Shown piece by piece: positions 41,750-51,151 of a DNA stretch of 64,000 bases. Source of the DNA: Ornithinimicrobium faecis (GTDB lineage: Bacteria; Actinomycetota; Actinomycetes; Actinomycetales; Dermatophilaceae). The stretch is from NCBI RefSeq assembly GCF_023923225.1, contig NZ_CP099489.1:3658001-3722000 (forward strand), given 5' to 3'. The notes under the pieces were generated by a model that saw only the letters and a program-made list of their open reading frames with translations, did no database searches and was not told where the DNA came from. Every line of letters begins with the position of its first letter. The first letter of the stretch is position 1. The translations under genes and the position numbers were made by a program.

Positions 41750-42706
41750 TCAGAGGGCGGCGACGACGCGGTCTGCTGCGGCATAGGGGTCGGACTCGCC
41801 CGCCACGACCTCCTCGGCCGCCGAGGTGAGGTCGTCGCCGTGGCCGAGCACACCCATCCGCGCCCGCAACTGGGCGAGGGCGATGGCCTCGATCTCGGCG
41901 CCGGCCCGACGGACCCGCCGGCGGTGCAGCTCGCCGTCGGCCATCCATGCGCGGTGCTTGTCGAGGGCCTCAAGGACCTCGTCGAGGCCCTCGTGCCGGT
42001 CGGCAATCGTCTTGACGACGGGCGGGCGCCACAGGCCGGGCTCGGTGCGGTCACCGAGACTGATCATGTGCCGGATCTCGCGGACAGTGTTGTCCGCGCC
42101 CTCCCGGTCGGCCTTGTTGACCACGAAGACATCGCCGATCTCCAGGATGCCCGCCTTGGCGGCCTGCACGCCATCGCCCATGCCGGGCGCCAACAGCACC
42201 AGCGTGGTGTCGGCCAGGCCCGCGACCTCGACCTCACTCTGCCCGACGCCGACGGTCTCGACGAGCACGACGTCGCACCCGGCGGCATCGAGCACCCGCA
42301 GCGCCTGCGGGGTGCTCCAGGACAGGCCACCGAGGTGCCCGCGACTGGCCATCGAGCGGATATAGACCTCGGGGTCGAGGACGTGGTCGGTCATCCGGAT
42401 CCGGTCACCCAGCAGGGCACCGCCCGAGAACGGTGAGGACGGGTCGACCGCCAGCACGCCGACCCGCAGGCCGCGGGCACGCAGGCCGCTGACCAGCATG
42501 GACGTGCTGGTGGACTTGCCGACCCCGGGGCTGCCGGTGAGCCCGATGATGTGGGCGTTGCCGGTGTGCGGAGCCAGCGCCGCCATCACCTCACGCAGGG
42601 CAGGGTGATCGTTCTCGACGAGCGTGATGAGCCGTGCCACGGCACGCGCTGACCCCGCCCTGGCCTGCTCGACCAGGGCGGTGACGTCGACCTCGCGGGG
42701 AGCCAA
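41750..42706 (-). CDS. meaB: Methylmalonyl-CoA mutase-associated GTPase MeaB
   Basis: G-protein chaperone that gates adenosylcobalamin delivery to, and protects, acyl-CoA mutases. The 318-residue protein has the Walker A loop GSPGVGKSTSTSML (about 59), DPSSPFSGGALLGDRIRM, VETVGVGQSE (switch/Walker B) and NKAD base specificity. It starts 1 nt downstream of the thiolase stop, so it is cotranscribed with the thiolase. The likely client is the mutase encoded at 38196, though other mutases may exist. Confidence 0.95.
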   Translation of the reverse strand: MAPREVDVTALVEQARAGSARAVARLITLVENDHPALREVMAALAPHTGNAHIIGLTGSPGVGKSTSTSMLVSGLRARGLRVGVLAVDPSSPFSGGALLGDRIRMTDHVLDPEVYIRSMASRGHLGGLSWSTPQALRVLDAAGCDVVLVETVGVGQSEVEVAGLADTTLVLLAPGMGDGVQAAKAGILEIGDVFVVNKADREGADNTVREIRHMISLGDRTEPGLWRPPVVKTIADRHEGLDEVLEALDKHRAWMADGELHRRRVRRAGAEIEAIALAQLRARMGVLGHGDDLTSAAEEVVAGESDPYAAADRVVAAL

Positions 42707-42707
42707 C

Positions 42708-43940
42708 TCAGGCCTGGGCGGGCACGCGCACGATCAGGGCGTCACCCTGACCACCGCCACCACACAGGGCCGCCGCGCCGGTGCCACCGCCACGACGAGA
42801 CAGCTCCAGGGCCAGGGTCAGGACCAGGCGGGCACCGGACATGCCGATCGGGTGACCGAGGGCGATGGCGCCACCGTTGGGGTTGACCCGCTCCGGGTCC
42901 AGCCCGAGCTCCTTGGTGGAGGCCAGGCCGACGGCAGCGAAGGCCTCGTTGATCTCGACCAGGTCCAGGTCGGTGGGCTCGATGCCGTCCTTCTTGCAGG
43001 CCGCGAGGATGGCGTTGCCCGGCTGGCTCTGCAGGGTGGAGTCCGGGCCGGCGACCACGCCGTGGGCGCCGATCTCGGCCAGCCAGGTCAGCCCCAGCTC
43101 CTGGGCCTTTGCCTTGCTCATCACCACGACCGCCGCCGCACCGTCCGAGATCTGCGAGGCGCTGCCGGCGGTGATCGTGCCGTCCTTGGAGAAGGCCGGG
43201 CGCAGCTTGCCGAGGGACTCGGTGGTCGTCCCCTCACGGATGCCCTCGTCGGTGCGGAAGTCGACGGGGTCGCCCTTGCGCTGCGGCACCTTGACGGTGA
43301 CGACCTCGTCGTCGAACTTGCCGTCCGCCCACGCCTTGGCAGCGAGCTGGTGGCTGCGCGCGGAGAAGGCGTCCTGCTCCTCGCGGCTGAACTCCTTGTC
43401 CGCGACGTTGGCGTCCTCGGTCAGGTTGCCCATCGCCTGGTCGGTGAAGGCGTCCCACAGGCCGTCGTGGGCCATGTGGTCACGCATCGTGACGTCGCCA
43501 TACTTGAAACCGGCGCGGCTCTTCTCCAGCAGGTGGGGAGCGTTGGTCATCGACTCCTGGCCGCCTGCGACGACGACGTCAAACTCGCCGGCGCGGATCA
43601 GTTGATCGGCCAGCGCGATGGCGTCGAGCCCGGAGAGGCAGACCTTGTTGATGGTCAGCGCGGGCACGTCCATCGGGATGCCGCCCTTCACCGCGGCCTG
43701 GCGGGCGGGGATCTGGCCGGCACCAGCGGTCAGGACCTGGCCCATGATCACGTAGTCGACCTGGTCGCCACTGACCCCAGCCTTCTCGAGCGCGCCCTTG
43801 ATGGCGAAGCCGCCGAGGTCCGCACCGGAGAAGTCCTTCAGCCCCCCGGACATGCGACCCATCGGGGTGCGGGCACCGGCGACAATGACCGAGACGTTCG
43901 CTCCCTGGTCGGTCTGCGGGGCGTGGGGTGTTGCGGTCAT
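42708..43940 (-). CDS. Acetyl-CoA C-acetyltransferase (thiolase)
   Basis: Condenses two acetyl-CoA, or cleaves acetoacetyl-CoA. The 410-residue protein has [12 protein letters not shown] (nucleophile Cys about 98), NEAFA (about 338), [16 protein letters not shown] (catalytic His) and [12 protein letters not shown] (second Cys). Single domain order and length are normal for the degradative/biosynthetic thiolase group. GGAGGACACCTC precedes the ATG. It is paired with meaB; etf, hydratase and hydroxyacyl-CoA dehydrogenase genes elsewhere in the window fit acyl-CoA metabolism. Confidence 0.94.
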   Translation of the reverse strand: MTATPHAPQTDQGANVSVIVAGARTPMGRMSGGLKDFSGADLGGFAIKGALEKAGVSGDQVDYVIMGQVLTAGAGQIPARQAAVKGGIPMDVPALTINKVCLSGLDAIALADQLIRAGEFDVVVAGGQESMTNAPHLLEKSRAGFKYGDVTMRDHMAHDGLWDAFTDQAMGNLTEDANVADKEFSREEQDAFSARSHQLAAKAWADGKFDDEVVTVKVPQRKGDPVDFRTDEGIREGTTTESLGKLRPAFSKDGTITAGSASQISDGAAAVVVMSKAKAQELGLTWLAEIGAHGVVAGPDSTLQSQPGNAILAACKKDGIEPTDLDLVEINEAFAAVGLASTKELGLDPERVNPNGGAIALGHPIGMSGARLVLTLALELSRRGGGTGAAALCGGGGQGDALIVRVPAQA

Positions 43941-44005
43941 GAGGTGTCCTCCAGCGACATCGGTGGTGCGTGAGCGGTCCTGCCATCCTAGCCGCGCGGC
44001 TCAAC

Positions 44006-45616
44006 TCACCCGCCGTGGACCAGGTGACCACCGATCACGGTTGCTCCCACGGTCATGTCGCGCAGCACCTGCGCCTGCTCGGCCGCCCGCTGCGGGAGGG
44101 GAGGGGACCCGGGAGCCCCGCCCTCGGCATACGGATCGTTGTGCAGCAGCACCAGGTCACCGGGCTCCCCCACAGTCAGCCGCCGCCCGTCGACCGAGCC
44201 GGTGAGCGCCTCGGCAGGAGTGAGCGAGAGCTCGGGGTGCCAGGCCTCATCGCCGGCGGCCCCGCGCCAGACCGCGGCCGCCATCGCCAGCCACGGGTCG
44301 AGGGGCGCGACGGGGGCGTCCGAGCCCAGGGCGAGCGGGATGCCGGCGTCCAGGAGCGGGCGATAGGCGAAGGCGTTGCGGGTGCGATCGGGCCAGAGCG
44401 TCTCGGTGGCGCTGCGGTCGTCGATCAGGTGCGCGGGCTGGATGCTGGCGCGCACCGGCAGGCCCGACCAGTGGGGCAGGTCCCTCGGGGCGACGAGCTG
44501 GGCGTGCTCAACCGAGCCGGTTGCGCCGGTCGCGCGGAAGACGTCCAGGGCCTGGCGGACCGCGCGGTCGCCGATCGCGTGCAGCGCCGTCTCCAGGCCG
44601 TGCTCGTGCGCGGTGGCGACCAGCTCGGTCAACTTCTCCTGGGTGAAGTTGGGCAGACCGTGTGACGCGACGAGGTCCGCGGAGTCGGCATAGGGGTCGC
44701 AGCACCAGGCGGTCCGGGTGTTGAGCGAGCCGTCGGAGATGATCTTCAGCGCGCCCATCCGGGCCCACCCGTCGGTGCCGGGCAGCGGGTCGCCGGTGCG
44801 CCAGCCGCGCGCGGTGATGTCGGCGAGCTTGCTGGCATAGACGCCGGTGCGCACCCGGAACGGCCCGCGCCCGGCGATCCGGGCCGGCCACAGGTCCCAG
44901 GCAGGGCTGAACTCCAGGTCCACGATGCCCACGACACCCTGCGCCCGGGCGGCCGTGATCGCCTCCAGCACAGCGGCTTCGGCCTGCTCGGCCGCGCCGG
45001 GCAGGTCGCCGAGGCGGTCATAGGCGTCGAACCACTCGTTCTCGGCGACCACGCCCTGCCGCGGCGGGCAGCCGAGCAGTTGCAGCGCCGGTGTGTTGAG
45101 CCAGCCGTGGTGGCCGTCTCCGCTGATCAGCACGACGGGCCGCCCGGGGCTGATCGCGTCCAGGTCGGCCACCGTGGGCTGGCGGTCCCAGCCGGCCGTG
45201 CGGTGCCCCCAGCCGATCAGCGGTGCGCCGAGGCCGCCGCCCGTCGCGGGGGTGCCTGCCGTGGCCTCCAGCTCGTGGCGCACCCGCTGGACGACGTCCT
45301 CCACGCTCGCCGTCCCCGACACGTCGAGCCGCGAGCGCACCAGGGCCCACTGGACCATGTGCACGTGCTGGTCCCAGAGGCCGGGGACCACCCAGCGGCC
45401 CTCCCCCGCGAGCTCGGGCACACCTGCGTCGGGCAGGTTGGTCCCGACAGCGGCCACCTGCCCGTCCTTGATCAGTATGTCGAGGGGCTGGGTCGGCTCG
45501 TCCACGCCGGCGCCCGCGTGGGTCGGCTGTCCTGCGTGGGTCGGCTGTCCCGCATGGGTCGGCTGTCCTGCATCCAGCGGCACGAGGCGCACGTCGCGCA
45601 CCAGGAGTTCGCTCAT
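44006..45616 (-). CDS. YtcJ-like metal-dependent amidohydrolase
   Basis: A 536-residue amidohydrolase superfamily member. WDQHVHMVQWAL carries the HxH metal motif, GDGHHGWLNT and GALKIISDGSLNTRT follow, then HAIGDRAVRQALDVF and LGSDAPVAPLDPWLAM with the metal Asp. This YtcJ/exoenzyme-regulatory AepA-type group hydrolyses unknown amide or ester bonds. Near the N-terminus, GQPTHA is repeated three times in frame (about 45516-45575), an 18-bp tandem expansion. TACGGT lies 6 nt before ATG 45616, so translation is leaderless; the open frame beyond this to 45901 is antisense to the epimerase gene. Confidence 0.85.
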   Translation of the reverse strand: MSELLVRDVRLVPLDAGQPTHAGQPTHAGQPTHAGAGVDEPTQPLDILIKDGQVAAVGTNLPDAGVPELAGEGRWVVPGLWDQHVHMVQWALVRSRLDVSGTASVEDVVQRVRHELEATAGTPATGGGLGAPLIGWGHRTAGWDRQPTVADLDAISPGRPVVLISGDGHHGWLNTPALQLLGCPPRQGVVAENEWFDAYDRLGDLPGAAEQAEAAVLEAITAARAQGVVGIVDLEFSPAWDLWPARIAGRGPFRVRTGVYASKLADITARGWRTGDPLPGTDGWARMGALKIISDGSLNTRTAWCCDPYADSADLVASHGLPNFTQEKLTELVATAHEHGLETALHAIGDRAVRQALDVFRATGATGSVEHAQLVAPRDLPHWSGLPVRASIQPAHLIDDRSATETLWPDRTRNAFAYRPLLDAGIPLALGSDAPVAPLDPWLAMAAAVWRGAAGDEAWHPELSLTPAEALTGSVDGRRLTVGEPGDLVLLHNDPYAEGGAPGSPPLPQRAAEQAQVLRDMTVGATVIGGHLVHGG

Positions 45617-45684
45617 GGCAGCACCGTACGGCCCGGGACCAGAAATCCACGACACCTGGCATCCCCGATCGGTAGGCTCGGCGC
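45617..45684. promoter_or_regulatory. Divergent leaderless promoters of the amidohydrolase and epimerase genes
   Basis: Minus strand: TACGGT (plus-strand 45623-45628) lies 6 nt before ATG 45616. Plus strand: TAGGCT (45673-45678) lies 6 nt before ATG 45685. Neither gene has a ribosome site. Confidence 0.6.
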
Positions 45685-46176
45685 ATGACTGGCCTTCCTG
45701 ACGACGTGACCCCGCTGCTGCTCGCCATCGACCACGTGGGGATCGCCGTGCCCGACCTCGACGCGTCGATCGCCTTCCACCGCGACGTGCTCGGCCTGGT
45801 GGTGCTGCACGAGGAGACCAACGAGGAGCAGGGAGTCCGTGAGGCGATGATCGGGGCCGCTGGCGCACCGGAGGGTTCCACGCTGATCCAGCTGCTCGCA
45901 CCGCTGTCCCCCGAGTCGACGATCGCGAAGTTCATCGACCGCTCCGGGCCGGGGCTGCAGCAGCTGGCCTATCGCGTGGCCGACGTCGAGGCCGTCTCTG
46001 CGGCGCTGCGCGAGCGCGGGCTGCGGCTGCTCTATGACGGCCCCCGCCGCGGCACCGGGGGCAGCCGGATCAACTTCGTCCACCCCAAGGACACCGGTGG
46101 CGTCCTGGTCGAGCTGGTTGAGCCCCCGGTCGGTGGCAGCGGTGAGGTTGGCGGTGAACACGCCGCCCATGGGTGA
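45685..46176 (+). CDS. mce: Methylmalonyl-CoA epimerase
   Basis: Interconverts (R)- and (S)-methylmalonyl-CoA, feeding the mutase. The 163-residue VOC-fold protein has LLAIDHVGIAVPDLDASIAFH (metal His), STLIQLLAPL, GPGLQQLAYRV (second metal-binding region) and VLVELVEPP (catalytic/metal Glu). It is typical in length, with a short extension after the domain. ATG 45685 is leaderless by position of TAGGCT. Its 3' end overlaps the AI-2E permease start by 8 bp. Confidence 0.92.
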   Translation: MTGLPDDVTPLLLAIDHVGIAVPDLDASIAFHRDVLGLVVLHEETNEEQGVREAMIGAAGAPEGSTLIQLLAPLSPESTIAKFIDRSGPGLQQLAYRVADVEAVSAALRERGLRLLYDGPRRGTGGSRINFVHPKDTGGVLVELVEPPVGGSGEVGGEHAAHG

Positions 46177-47767
46177 TGATGAGTCCGTGAGCGAGGGAGA
46201 AGCCACCTCGGGTCTGGGGGGCGCGGGTCGGCGGCGGTTGCGCCTGCCCCGACTGGGCCGCGGGGCGCGTGGCGACGGCGGTGGGGTGCGTGGGCGTGGG
46301 CGCGAAGCCGTCGAGACCTGGCGGCGTTATCGCGAGACCCAGCTGACCGAGCTGGCGGAGAGCAACCGTCTGCAGCGGGAGATGATCGAGCGACGACACA
46401 CCACGGTGCCGCCACAGACGACGGTCGCGCCAGCGACCTCGCCGCAGGCCACCCTGCCCGGCCTGGCGGAGCACGACCGGCCGGGGTCTGACACAGCGGG
46501 GGCTGGCACAGCGGTGACCGACCCGACCGGGGCGCACAACAGGGGCGCGGGCACGACGGGCCCACACACGTCGGGGCCACACACGTCGGGGCCACACACG
46601 TCGGGCCCACACACAACGGGACCGGGCGAAGGTGCCGCCACGACTGCGGCCGCTGGCACTGGGCCCAGCGCACCGGTGGCTGGGGCGGGCCCGTCCGAGG
46701 AGCCCATCGTCGAGCGCCGACGCGAGATGATGATGGTGACCTCGCCCTTCATGTTTGGCTTCTTCGGCGCCCTCGGCGTGCTCGTGGCGTGGTGGCTCGC
46801 GCAGAACGTCTCCCAACTCAGCTCGGTGATCACCTTCGTGGTGATCGCGATCTTCCTGACCCTGGCGCTCAACCCGATCGTGGAGAGCCTGACCCACCGC
46901 GGGCTGAACCGGCCTGCCGGCGTCTTCACGGTCTTCGTCGGCCTGATCCTGGTGCTCGGCCTGTTCACCTGGCTCGTCGTGCCGACCATCGTCTCGGAGA
47001 CCTCCACGCTGATCGAGCGGGCGCCGCGCTATGTCGAGGACCTGGGCAATCAGGAGTGGGTGACGCGACTGGACGCCGAGTATGACGTCAGCACCCGCCT
47101 GGAGGCCGAGTTCGAGAACCGGCTGCAGGACAGCACCTTCATCTCCACGATCTTCGGCGGGGTCCTGGGTGCCGCAGGCGCTCTGGCTGGCGGACTCATC
47201 GGCGCCTTCACGGCACTCGTGCTGACGCTCTATTTCCTGGCCGCGCTGCCGACCGTCAAGGACGCGGCCTACAAGATCGTGCCGCTGAGCCGGCGGGCCC
47301 GGGTCATCGGGTTGGCCGAGGAGATCATGCGCCGGGTCGGTGGCTATGCCCTCGGCCAGGTCGCAGTCGCCACCATCAACGGCACCTGCTCCTGGATCAT
47401 GATGCAGCTGCTCGGCGTTCCCTACGCGATCGTGCTGGCCGTCGTCGTCGGGATCCTGGGGCTGATCCCCCTGGTCGGTGCCACCATCGGCGCCGTCATC
47501 GTCGCCCTCGTGGCGCTCAGCCAGGGCTGGGTCGTGGCGCTGGTCGTCTGCATCTACTACCTGATCTATCAGCAGTTCGAGAACTATGTGATCGTCCCGC
47601 GCATCATGGCGCGCACGGTCTCGGTGCCCGGCGCGGTGACGGTGGTGGCGGTGCTGGCCGGTGGCACGCTGATGGGCGTGCTCGGCGCTCTCGTCGCGAT
47701 CCCCGTGGCGGCGGGCATGCTGTTGATCTATAACGAGGTCGTCGTCCCCCGCCAGAACCGCCTCTGA
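46169..47767 (+). CDS. AI-2E family transporter (PerM-like permease) with long disordered N-terminus
   Basis: A 532-residue protein. Residues about 1-190 are disordered and rich in Arg, Gly, Thr and Pro, with four imperfect GPHTS/T repeats (15-bp units, about 46558-46620). The membrane part has about eight segments with the family order: FMFGFFGALGVLVAWWLAQN, NPIVESLTHRGLNRPAGVF, FTALVLTLYFLAALPTVKDA, LGLIPLVGATIGA and QQFENYVIVPRIM. Such proteins export small molecules or Na+; few really export AI-2. The start is ATG 46169 (GTG 46187 possible), overlapping mce. It ends 2 nt before array A6. Confidence 0.88.
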   Translation: MGDDESVSEGEATSGLGGAGRRRLRLPRLGRGARGDGGGVRGRGREAVETWRRYRETQLTELAESNRLQREMIERRHTTVPPQTTVAPATSPQATLPGLAEHDRPGSDTAGAGTAVTDPTGAHNRGAGTTGPHTSGPHTSGPHTSGPHTTGPGEGAATTAAAGTGPSAPVAGAGPSEEPIVERRREMMMVTSPFMFGFFGALGVLVAWWLAQNVSQLSSVITFVVIAIFLTLALNPIVESLTHRGLNRPAGVFTVFVGLILVLGLFTWLVVPTIVSETSTLIERAPRYVEDLGNQEWVTRLDAEYDVSTRLEAEFENRLQDSTFISTIFGGVLGAAGALAGGLIGAFTALVLTLYFLAALPTVKDAAYKIVPLSRRARVIGLAEEIMRRVGGYALGQVAVATINGTCSWIMMQLLGVPYAIVLAVVVGILGLIPLVGATIGAVIVALVALSQGWVVALVVCIYYLIYQQFENYVIVPRIMARTVSVPGAVTVVAVLAGGTLMGVLGALVAIPVAAGMLLIYNEVVVPRQNRL

Positions 47768-47769
47768 CC

Positions 47770-47826
47770 CCCGCAAAAAGATAAAGGTTTCGTACGCCCA
47801 CCCCGCATTTTCGTAAAGGTCTCGCA
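47770..47826 (-). repeat. Family A repeat array A6 (2 units, 32-bp period)
   Basis: Units at 47770-47794 and 47802-47826, minus-strand sense. Only 2 nt separate the permease TGA from the array, and the permease transcript continues CCCCCGCAAAAAGATAAAGG. The proximal core is an A tract, the distal one ATTTTCGTA. Confidence 0.92.
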
Positions 47827-47852
47827 CATCCTCGAACGCTCGAGCCTGGCTG

Positions 47853-48500
47853 TCAGGACGCGTCGCTGATCGCGTGCATATTGGCCATCGACACCCGGCT
47901 GAACTGATAGGCGGCCAGCGTCAGCGCGGCCACCGACCCGATCCACAGGGCGGGAGCCAGCCACTCCGGAGCGCCCATGACCAGCCACACGGACGCGGCC
48001 ATCAGCGCCAAAGTGATCAGGATGACCGCGATGCTGACCGCGGCTCCCCACCACGTGCCCAGGTGCCAAAGCCGCGGGAGGGTCACCAGACCCGCAGTCG
48101 CGACCAGTGCCGGGAAGACCGTGCTCACCACCAGGTCCGCGAGCGGCGGCGAGGTTCCCTCCACCTGACGCAGCACCAGGGCCGCAACCAGGGTCGTTGT
48201 GATCGTGAGCGTCAGCACGCACGCCCACCCCAGCGCTAACTGCCCCCGGGTCATCGAGCGCCGCCCCAGCCGCTGCCCGAGACCTGTCACGGTGTAGGCC
48301 GGCACGGCGAACTGCACGGCCACCACACCGCACGCCCAAGCGGTCCACGGGTCGGGGTCACCCCACGTCAGCCACGCCCAGAACAGCGCCGCACCGATGA
48401 GCACCCAGAGCGCTGCGACCCGCAGCAGGTGCCACAGCACCACCGCAGTTGCCGCGCGTGGGAAGTGCCTCCCAGCTAATCCAGGTTCGTGCCCGTCCAC
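47853..48500 (-). CDS. Hypothetical membrane protein
   Basis: A 215-residue protein with five or six hydrophobic segments (for example AVVLWHLLRVAALWVLIGAA, WACVLTLTITTTLVAALVL, AVSIAVILITLALMAASVWL). I do not recognise a family. The start is GTG 48500 with a good AGGAGAGGAG site 9 nt upstream; an in-frame GTG at 48530 is less likely. It lies between arrays A6 and A7. Confidence 0.62.
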   Translation of the reverse strand: MDGHEPGLAGRHFPRAATAVVLWHLLRVAALWVLIGAALFWAWLTWGDPDPWTAWACGVVAVQFAVPAYTVTGLGQRLGRRSMTRGQLALGWACVLTLTITTTLVAALVLRQVEGTSPPLADLVVSTVFPALVATAGLVTLPRLWHLGTWWGAAVSIAVILITLALMAASVWLVMGAPEWLAPALWIGSVAALTLAAYQFSRVSMANMHAISDAS

Positions 48501-48556
48501 GACGGTCGTCTCCTCTCCTGCGACTCGCACGCCGCCACGACAGGGCGGGAGCGGCG

Positions 48557-48645
48557 TGCGAGACCTCTATCAAAATGCGGGGTGGGCGTGCGAGACCTGT
48601 ATGAAAATGCGGGGTGGGCGTGCGAAACCTCTATATTTTTGCGGG
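48557..48645 (+). repeat. Family A repeat array A7 (3 units, 32-bp period)
   Basis: Units at 48557-48581, 48589-48613 and 48621-48645, plus-strand sense, TGCGAGACCT or TGCGAAACCT + cores CTATCAAAAT, GTATGAAAAT, CTATATTTTT + GCGGG. The third unit contains the stop codon of the minus-strand gene at 48631. Confidence 0.93.
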
Positions 48646-49095
48646 GGCGACGCGGACCCAGCGGGAGAGCTCGACGACGGCGAGGTGGCGGCTCTGCGGC
48701 GTGCCGGTCAGCGCCACGATGCCCCAGCCGTTGGTGAGGTGGATTGTCAGGATCGTGCCGTGTGAGGGGTCGGGCTCCTCGACGAAGCTGACGTTCGCGT
48801 AGGGATGGCGCTTGGGGCCGCGCAGGGGGCGGGTGTATTCGAAACCGTCGGGCGTGATCGTCAGGGTGCCGCGCATGGCATACCGACCCAGCGCGAGCCA
48901 CTTCAGGCTCGAGCGGACCACCGAGATCTGCTTGGTGGGGATCTGGGTCACCGGGCCGCCCGGGCCAGCGGTGCTCGTCGGCTCGGGGCTCGGTTTCTGG
49001 TGATAGCGGAAGATGAAGAACGCGATCCCTGCGATGAAGAGACCGACAACCGCCATGATCCCAAACGCGAGCCAGATGACGGCGGTGTCACTCAC
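48631..49095 (-). CDS. Small membrane-anchored hypothetical protein, stop codon inside repeat A7
   Basis: A 154-residue protein: one N-terminal transmembrane segment (VIWLAFGIMAVVGLFIAGIAFFIF, about 5-28), a short Pro-rich linker, and a cytoplasmic domain with RYAMRGTLTITPDGFEYTRP and TILTIHLTNGWGIVALTG. The family is unknown to me. The last residues VAPAKI and the TAG stop are encoded by a family A unit, so the natural 3' end was probably replaced. The GTG start overlaps the upstream stop (GTGA), with GGGAGG upstream. Confidence 0.65.
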   Translation of the reverse strand: MSDTAVIWLAFGIMAVVGLFIAGIAFFIFRYHQKPSPEPTSTAGPGGPVTQIPTKQISVVRSSLKWLALGRYAMRGTLTITPDGFEYTRPLRGPKRHPYANVSFVEEPDPSHGTILTIHLTNGWGIVALTGTPQSRHLAVVELSRWVRVAPAKI

Positions 49096-49406
49096 GCCCA
49101 GGCCTCCCCGGGGCGGCGCCGCTCACGAGCGGCCCAGCAGGTGGTGTGCCAGTGGCGGCGGTTCTCCACCCCGTGCATGCCAGCAGTCGGCCAAGCGACC
49201 GTATGCGGAGTGGCCGCCGGGAACTCCTGAAGGCACCCTGGGCACAGATAACGTCGACCGGAGTCGTTGCCCCGGACCTGCCGGGCAGCCCACGCCTGCC
49301 CCTGGAACTCAACCTCGTCGAGCACTGGGCCGCGGTCGGCAGGTGGCGGGCCGCCCTGCTTGGGCAGGACCCGCCCGCCGCGACGCTTCCGGTTGGACCG
49401 GCCCAC
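49092..49406 (-). CDS. Small zinc-ribbon-like actinobacterial protein
   Basis: A 104-residue basic protein. The N-terminus SNRKRRGGRVLPKQGGPPPAD is unstructured. YLCPGCLQEF and, 22 residues on, HWHTTCW provide Cys/His ligands consistent with a zinc site. Similar small proteins are widespread in actinobacteria and are often named ATP/GTP-binding without evidence. It lies 4 bp after the dehydrogenase stop (49411) and overlaps the next gene, so all three may be cotranscribed. The start is GTG 49406. Confidence 0.7.
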   Translation of the reverse strand: MGRSNRKRRGGRVLPKQGGPPPADRGPVLDEVEFQGQAWAARQVRGNDSGRRYLCPGCLQEFPAATPHTVAWPTAGMHGVENRRHWHTTCWAARERRRPGEAWA

Positions 49407-49410
49407 ACCG

Positions 49411-51114
49411 TCACTGCCCGTCCGGACGTGCCTGCCCGCTCAGGAACGGCTCGTCCAACAGCACGTGCTCCACCAGCAGCGGCGACGGTGCCAGGTGGGT
49501 CTGGAACCCGGCGGTGCCGGAGTAGAGCTCCTCGGCCACCGCGAGCACCTCGTCGGCGCCGAGCGTGTCGATCATCGCGAACGGGCCACTGGGATAGCCC
49601 AGGCCGAACTGCAGGGCGGTGTCGATGTCCTCGGCGCTGGCATAACCCTCGTCCAGCATCTTCACGCAGTCGTTGAGGTGGGTGACCAGCAGGGCATCGA
49701 CCACCAGGCCGGTGCGGTCCTTGCAGACGACGGGCTCGGCGCCGATCGCCTTGATCACCGCGCGGACGGTGGCGATCGTCTCCTGCGAGGTCTTGATGGT
49801 GCGACCCGCCTCGATCACCTGGCCGTTCGGGGTGGGTGCGTGCACGCTCAGCACCACGGTGTCCTCGGGGCGGCCGCTGATGGCCGCGAGCGCGACGGCG
49901 GAGTAGGTGTTGACGGTGGCCAGAATCGTGCCCGGCGCCGTGACCTCGCCCAACTCGGCGAACAACTCGTCGACGTCCCGCAACTCGACCGTGCCCTCGT
50001 CCTGAGCACCCTCGCCCTGAGCACCTTCGCCCGGGGCGTCCTCGTCCTGGGCCTCGACCACCAGACCCACCTCAGCCAGCCCTGACAGGTCCGCAGCGGG
50101 GTCGGTCAGGTGAGTGACGGCATACCCGCCCTCGGTGAATCGCCCGGCCAGCTCCTCGGCGAGGGCACCGGCACCGATCACGGCGACCGAACTGATCTCA
50201 CGGCCAGAGGTCACCTCTGGGGTGCGCTCGTCGTCGACGAGCTGCCCGCTGCCCGGCTTGGCGAAGGTGTAGAAGCCCTGCCCGCTCTTGCGGCCGAGTC
50301 GTCCGGCCAGGACCATCCGCTCGAGCATGGTGCTCGGGGCGTGGTGGGGGCTGCGGCTGTGACCATAGATCACGTCCGAGATGTGGTGCAGGACATCGAG
50401 GCCGACCAGGTCGCCCAGGGTCAGCGGGCCCATCGGCAGCCCGATGCCCACCCGCACCGCGGTGTCGAGGTCCTCGCGGCTGACGTGGCCGGACTCATAC
50501 ATCGCCAGCGCGGCGCTGAAATAGCCGTAGAGCAGGTAGTTGGCCACGAACCCGGCGCGGTCGCCGATCACGACCGGCTTCTTGCCCAGCGACTCCGACA
50601 GCGTGCGCACCGTCTCTGTCGTCTCCGGCGCGGTCAGCGGCGTGGTGATGACCTCGACCAGCTTCAGGATCGGCGCCGGGTTGAAGAAGTGCATGCCGAT
50701 CACGCGGCCGGGCACCTTGGCCGGCGCCGCGATCTCGGTGATGGACAGGCTGGAGGTGTTGGTCGCCACGATGGCGTCGTCGGCCAGGACGGCCTCGAGC
50801 TTGCCGATCACGTCGTGCTTGAGGGACATGATCTCGGGGACCGCCTCGACCACAAGATCAACCGGCGCCAGATCGGCATACTCGGTCGTGATGGAGATCC
50901 GGCCGAGGATGTCGGCCTGCCCGGCCTCGTCCAACTTGCCCTTGGCGACCGCACGATCGGTGGACGCCTGCAGGATGGACCGGCCGCGCTCGGCAAACTC
51001 CTGACTGCTCTCCACACCGATCACGGTGAGCCCGCCCCGGGCGAACACCTCCACGATGCCGGCACCCATGGTGCCCAGTCCGACGACTCCGACGGTTGTG
51101 ATCTCACGTGCCAT
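49411..51114 (-). CDS. 3-hydroxyacyl-CoA dehydrogenase, two tandem 3HCDH units
   Basis: Oxidises 3-hydroxyacyl-CoA with NAD+. The 567-residue protein contains a complete first unit: Rossmann motif [21 protein letters not shown] (residues 8-28), catalytic HFFNPAP (His) and a C-terminal 3HCDH domain with [21 protein letters not shown] second unit follows (about 305-560) with a weaker nucleotide fold ([17 protein letters not shown]), VHAPTPNG where HFFNP would be, and a second 3HCDH domain with [17 protein letters not shown]. The second half has lost the catalytic His motif and is probably structural. Divergent from nucS; GAGAGGA precedes the ATG. Confidence 0.92.
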   Translation of the reverse strand: MAREITTVGVVGLGTMGAGIVEVFARGGLTVIGVESSQEFAERGRSILQASTDRAVAKGKLDEAGQADILGRISITTEYADLAPVDLVVEAVPEIMSLKHDVIGKLEAVLADDAIVATNTSSLSITEIAAPAKVPGRVIGMHFFNPAPILKLVEVITTPLTAPETTETVRTLSESLGKKPVVIGDRAGFVANYLLYGYFSAALAMYESGHVSREDLDTAVRVGIGLPMGPLTLGDLVGLDVLHHISDVIYGHSRSPHHAPSTMLERMVLAGRLGRKSGQGFYTFAKPGSGQLVDDERTPEVTSGREISSVAVIGAGALAEELAGRFTEGGYAVTHLTDPAADLSGLAEVGLVVEAQDEDAPGEGAQGEGAQDEGTVELRDVDELFAELGEVTAPGTILATVNTYSAVALAAISGRPEDTVVLSVHAPTPNGQVIEAGRTIKTSQETIATVRAVIKAIGAEPVVCKDRTGLVVDALLVTHLNDCVKMLDEGYASAEDIDTALQFGLGYPSGPFAMIDTLGADEVLAVAEELYSGTAGFQTHLAPSPLLVEHVLLDEPFLSGQARPDGQ

Positions 51115-51151
51115 GCGCCGATCCTCTCAGACCACCTTTAGGGTGTGGGAC

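Noticed and set aside
38196..42706. An IcmF-type mutase/G-protein fusion
   Set aside because: The mutase and MeaB are separate genes with DUF1353, GNAT and a repeat region between them.
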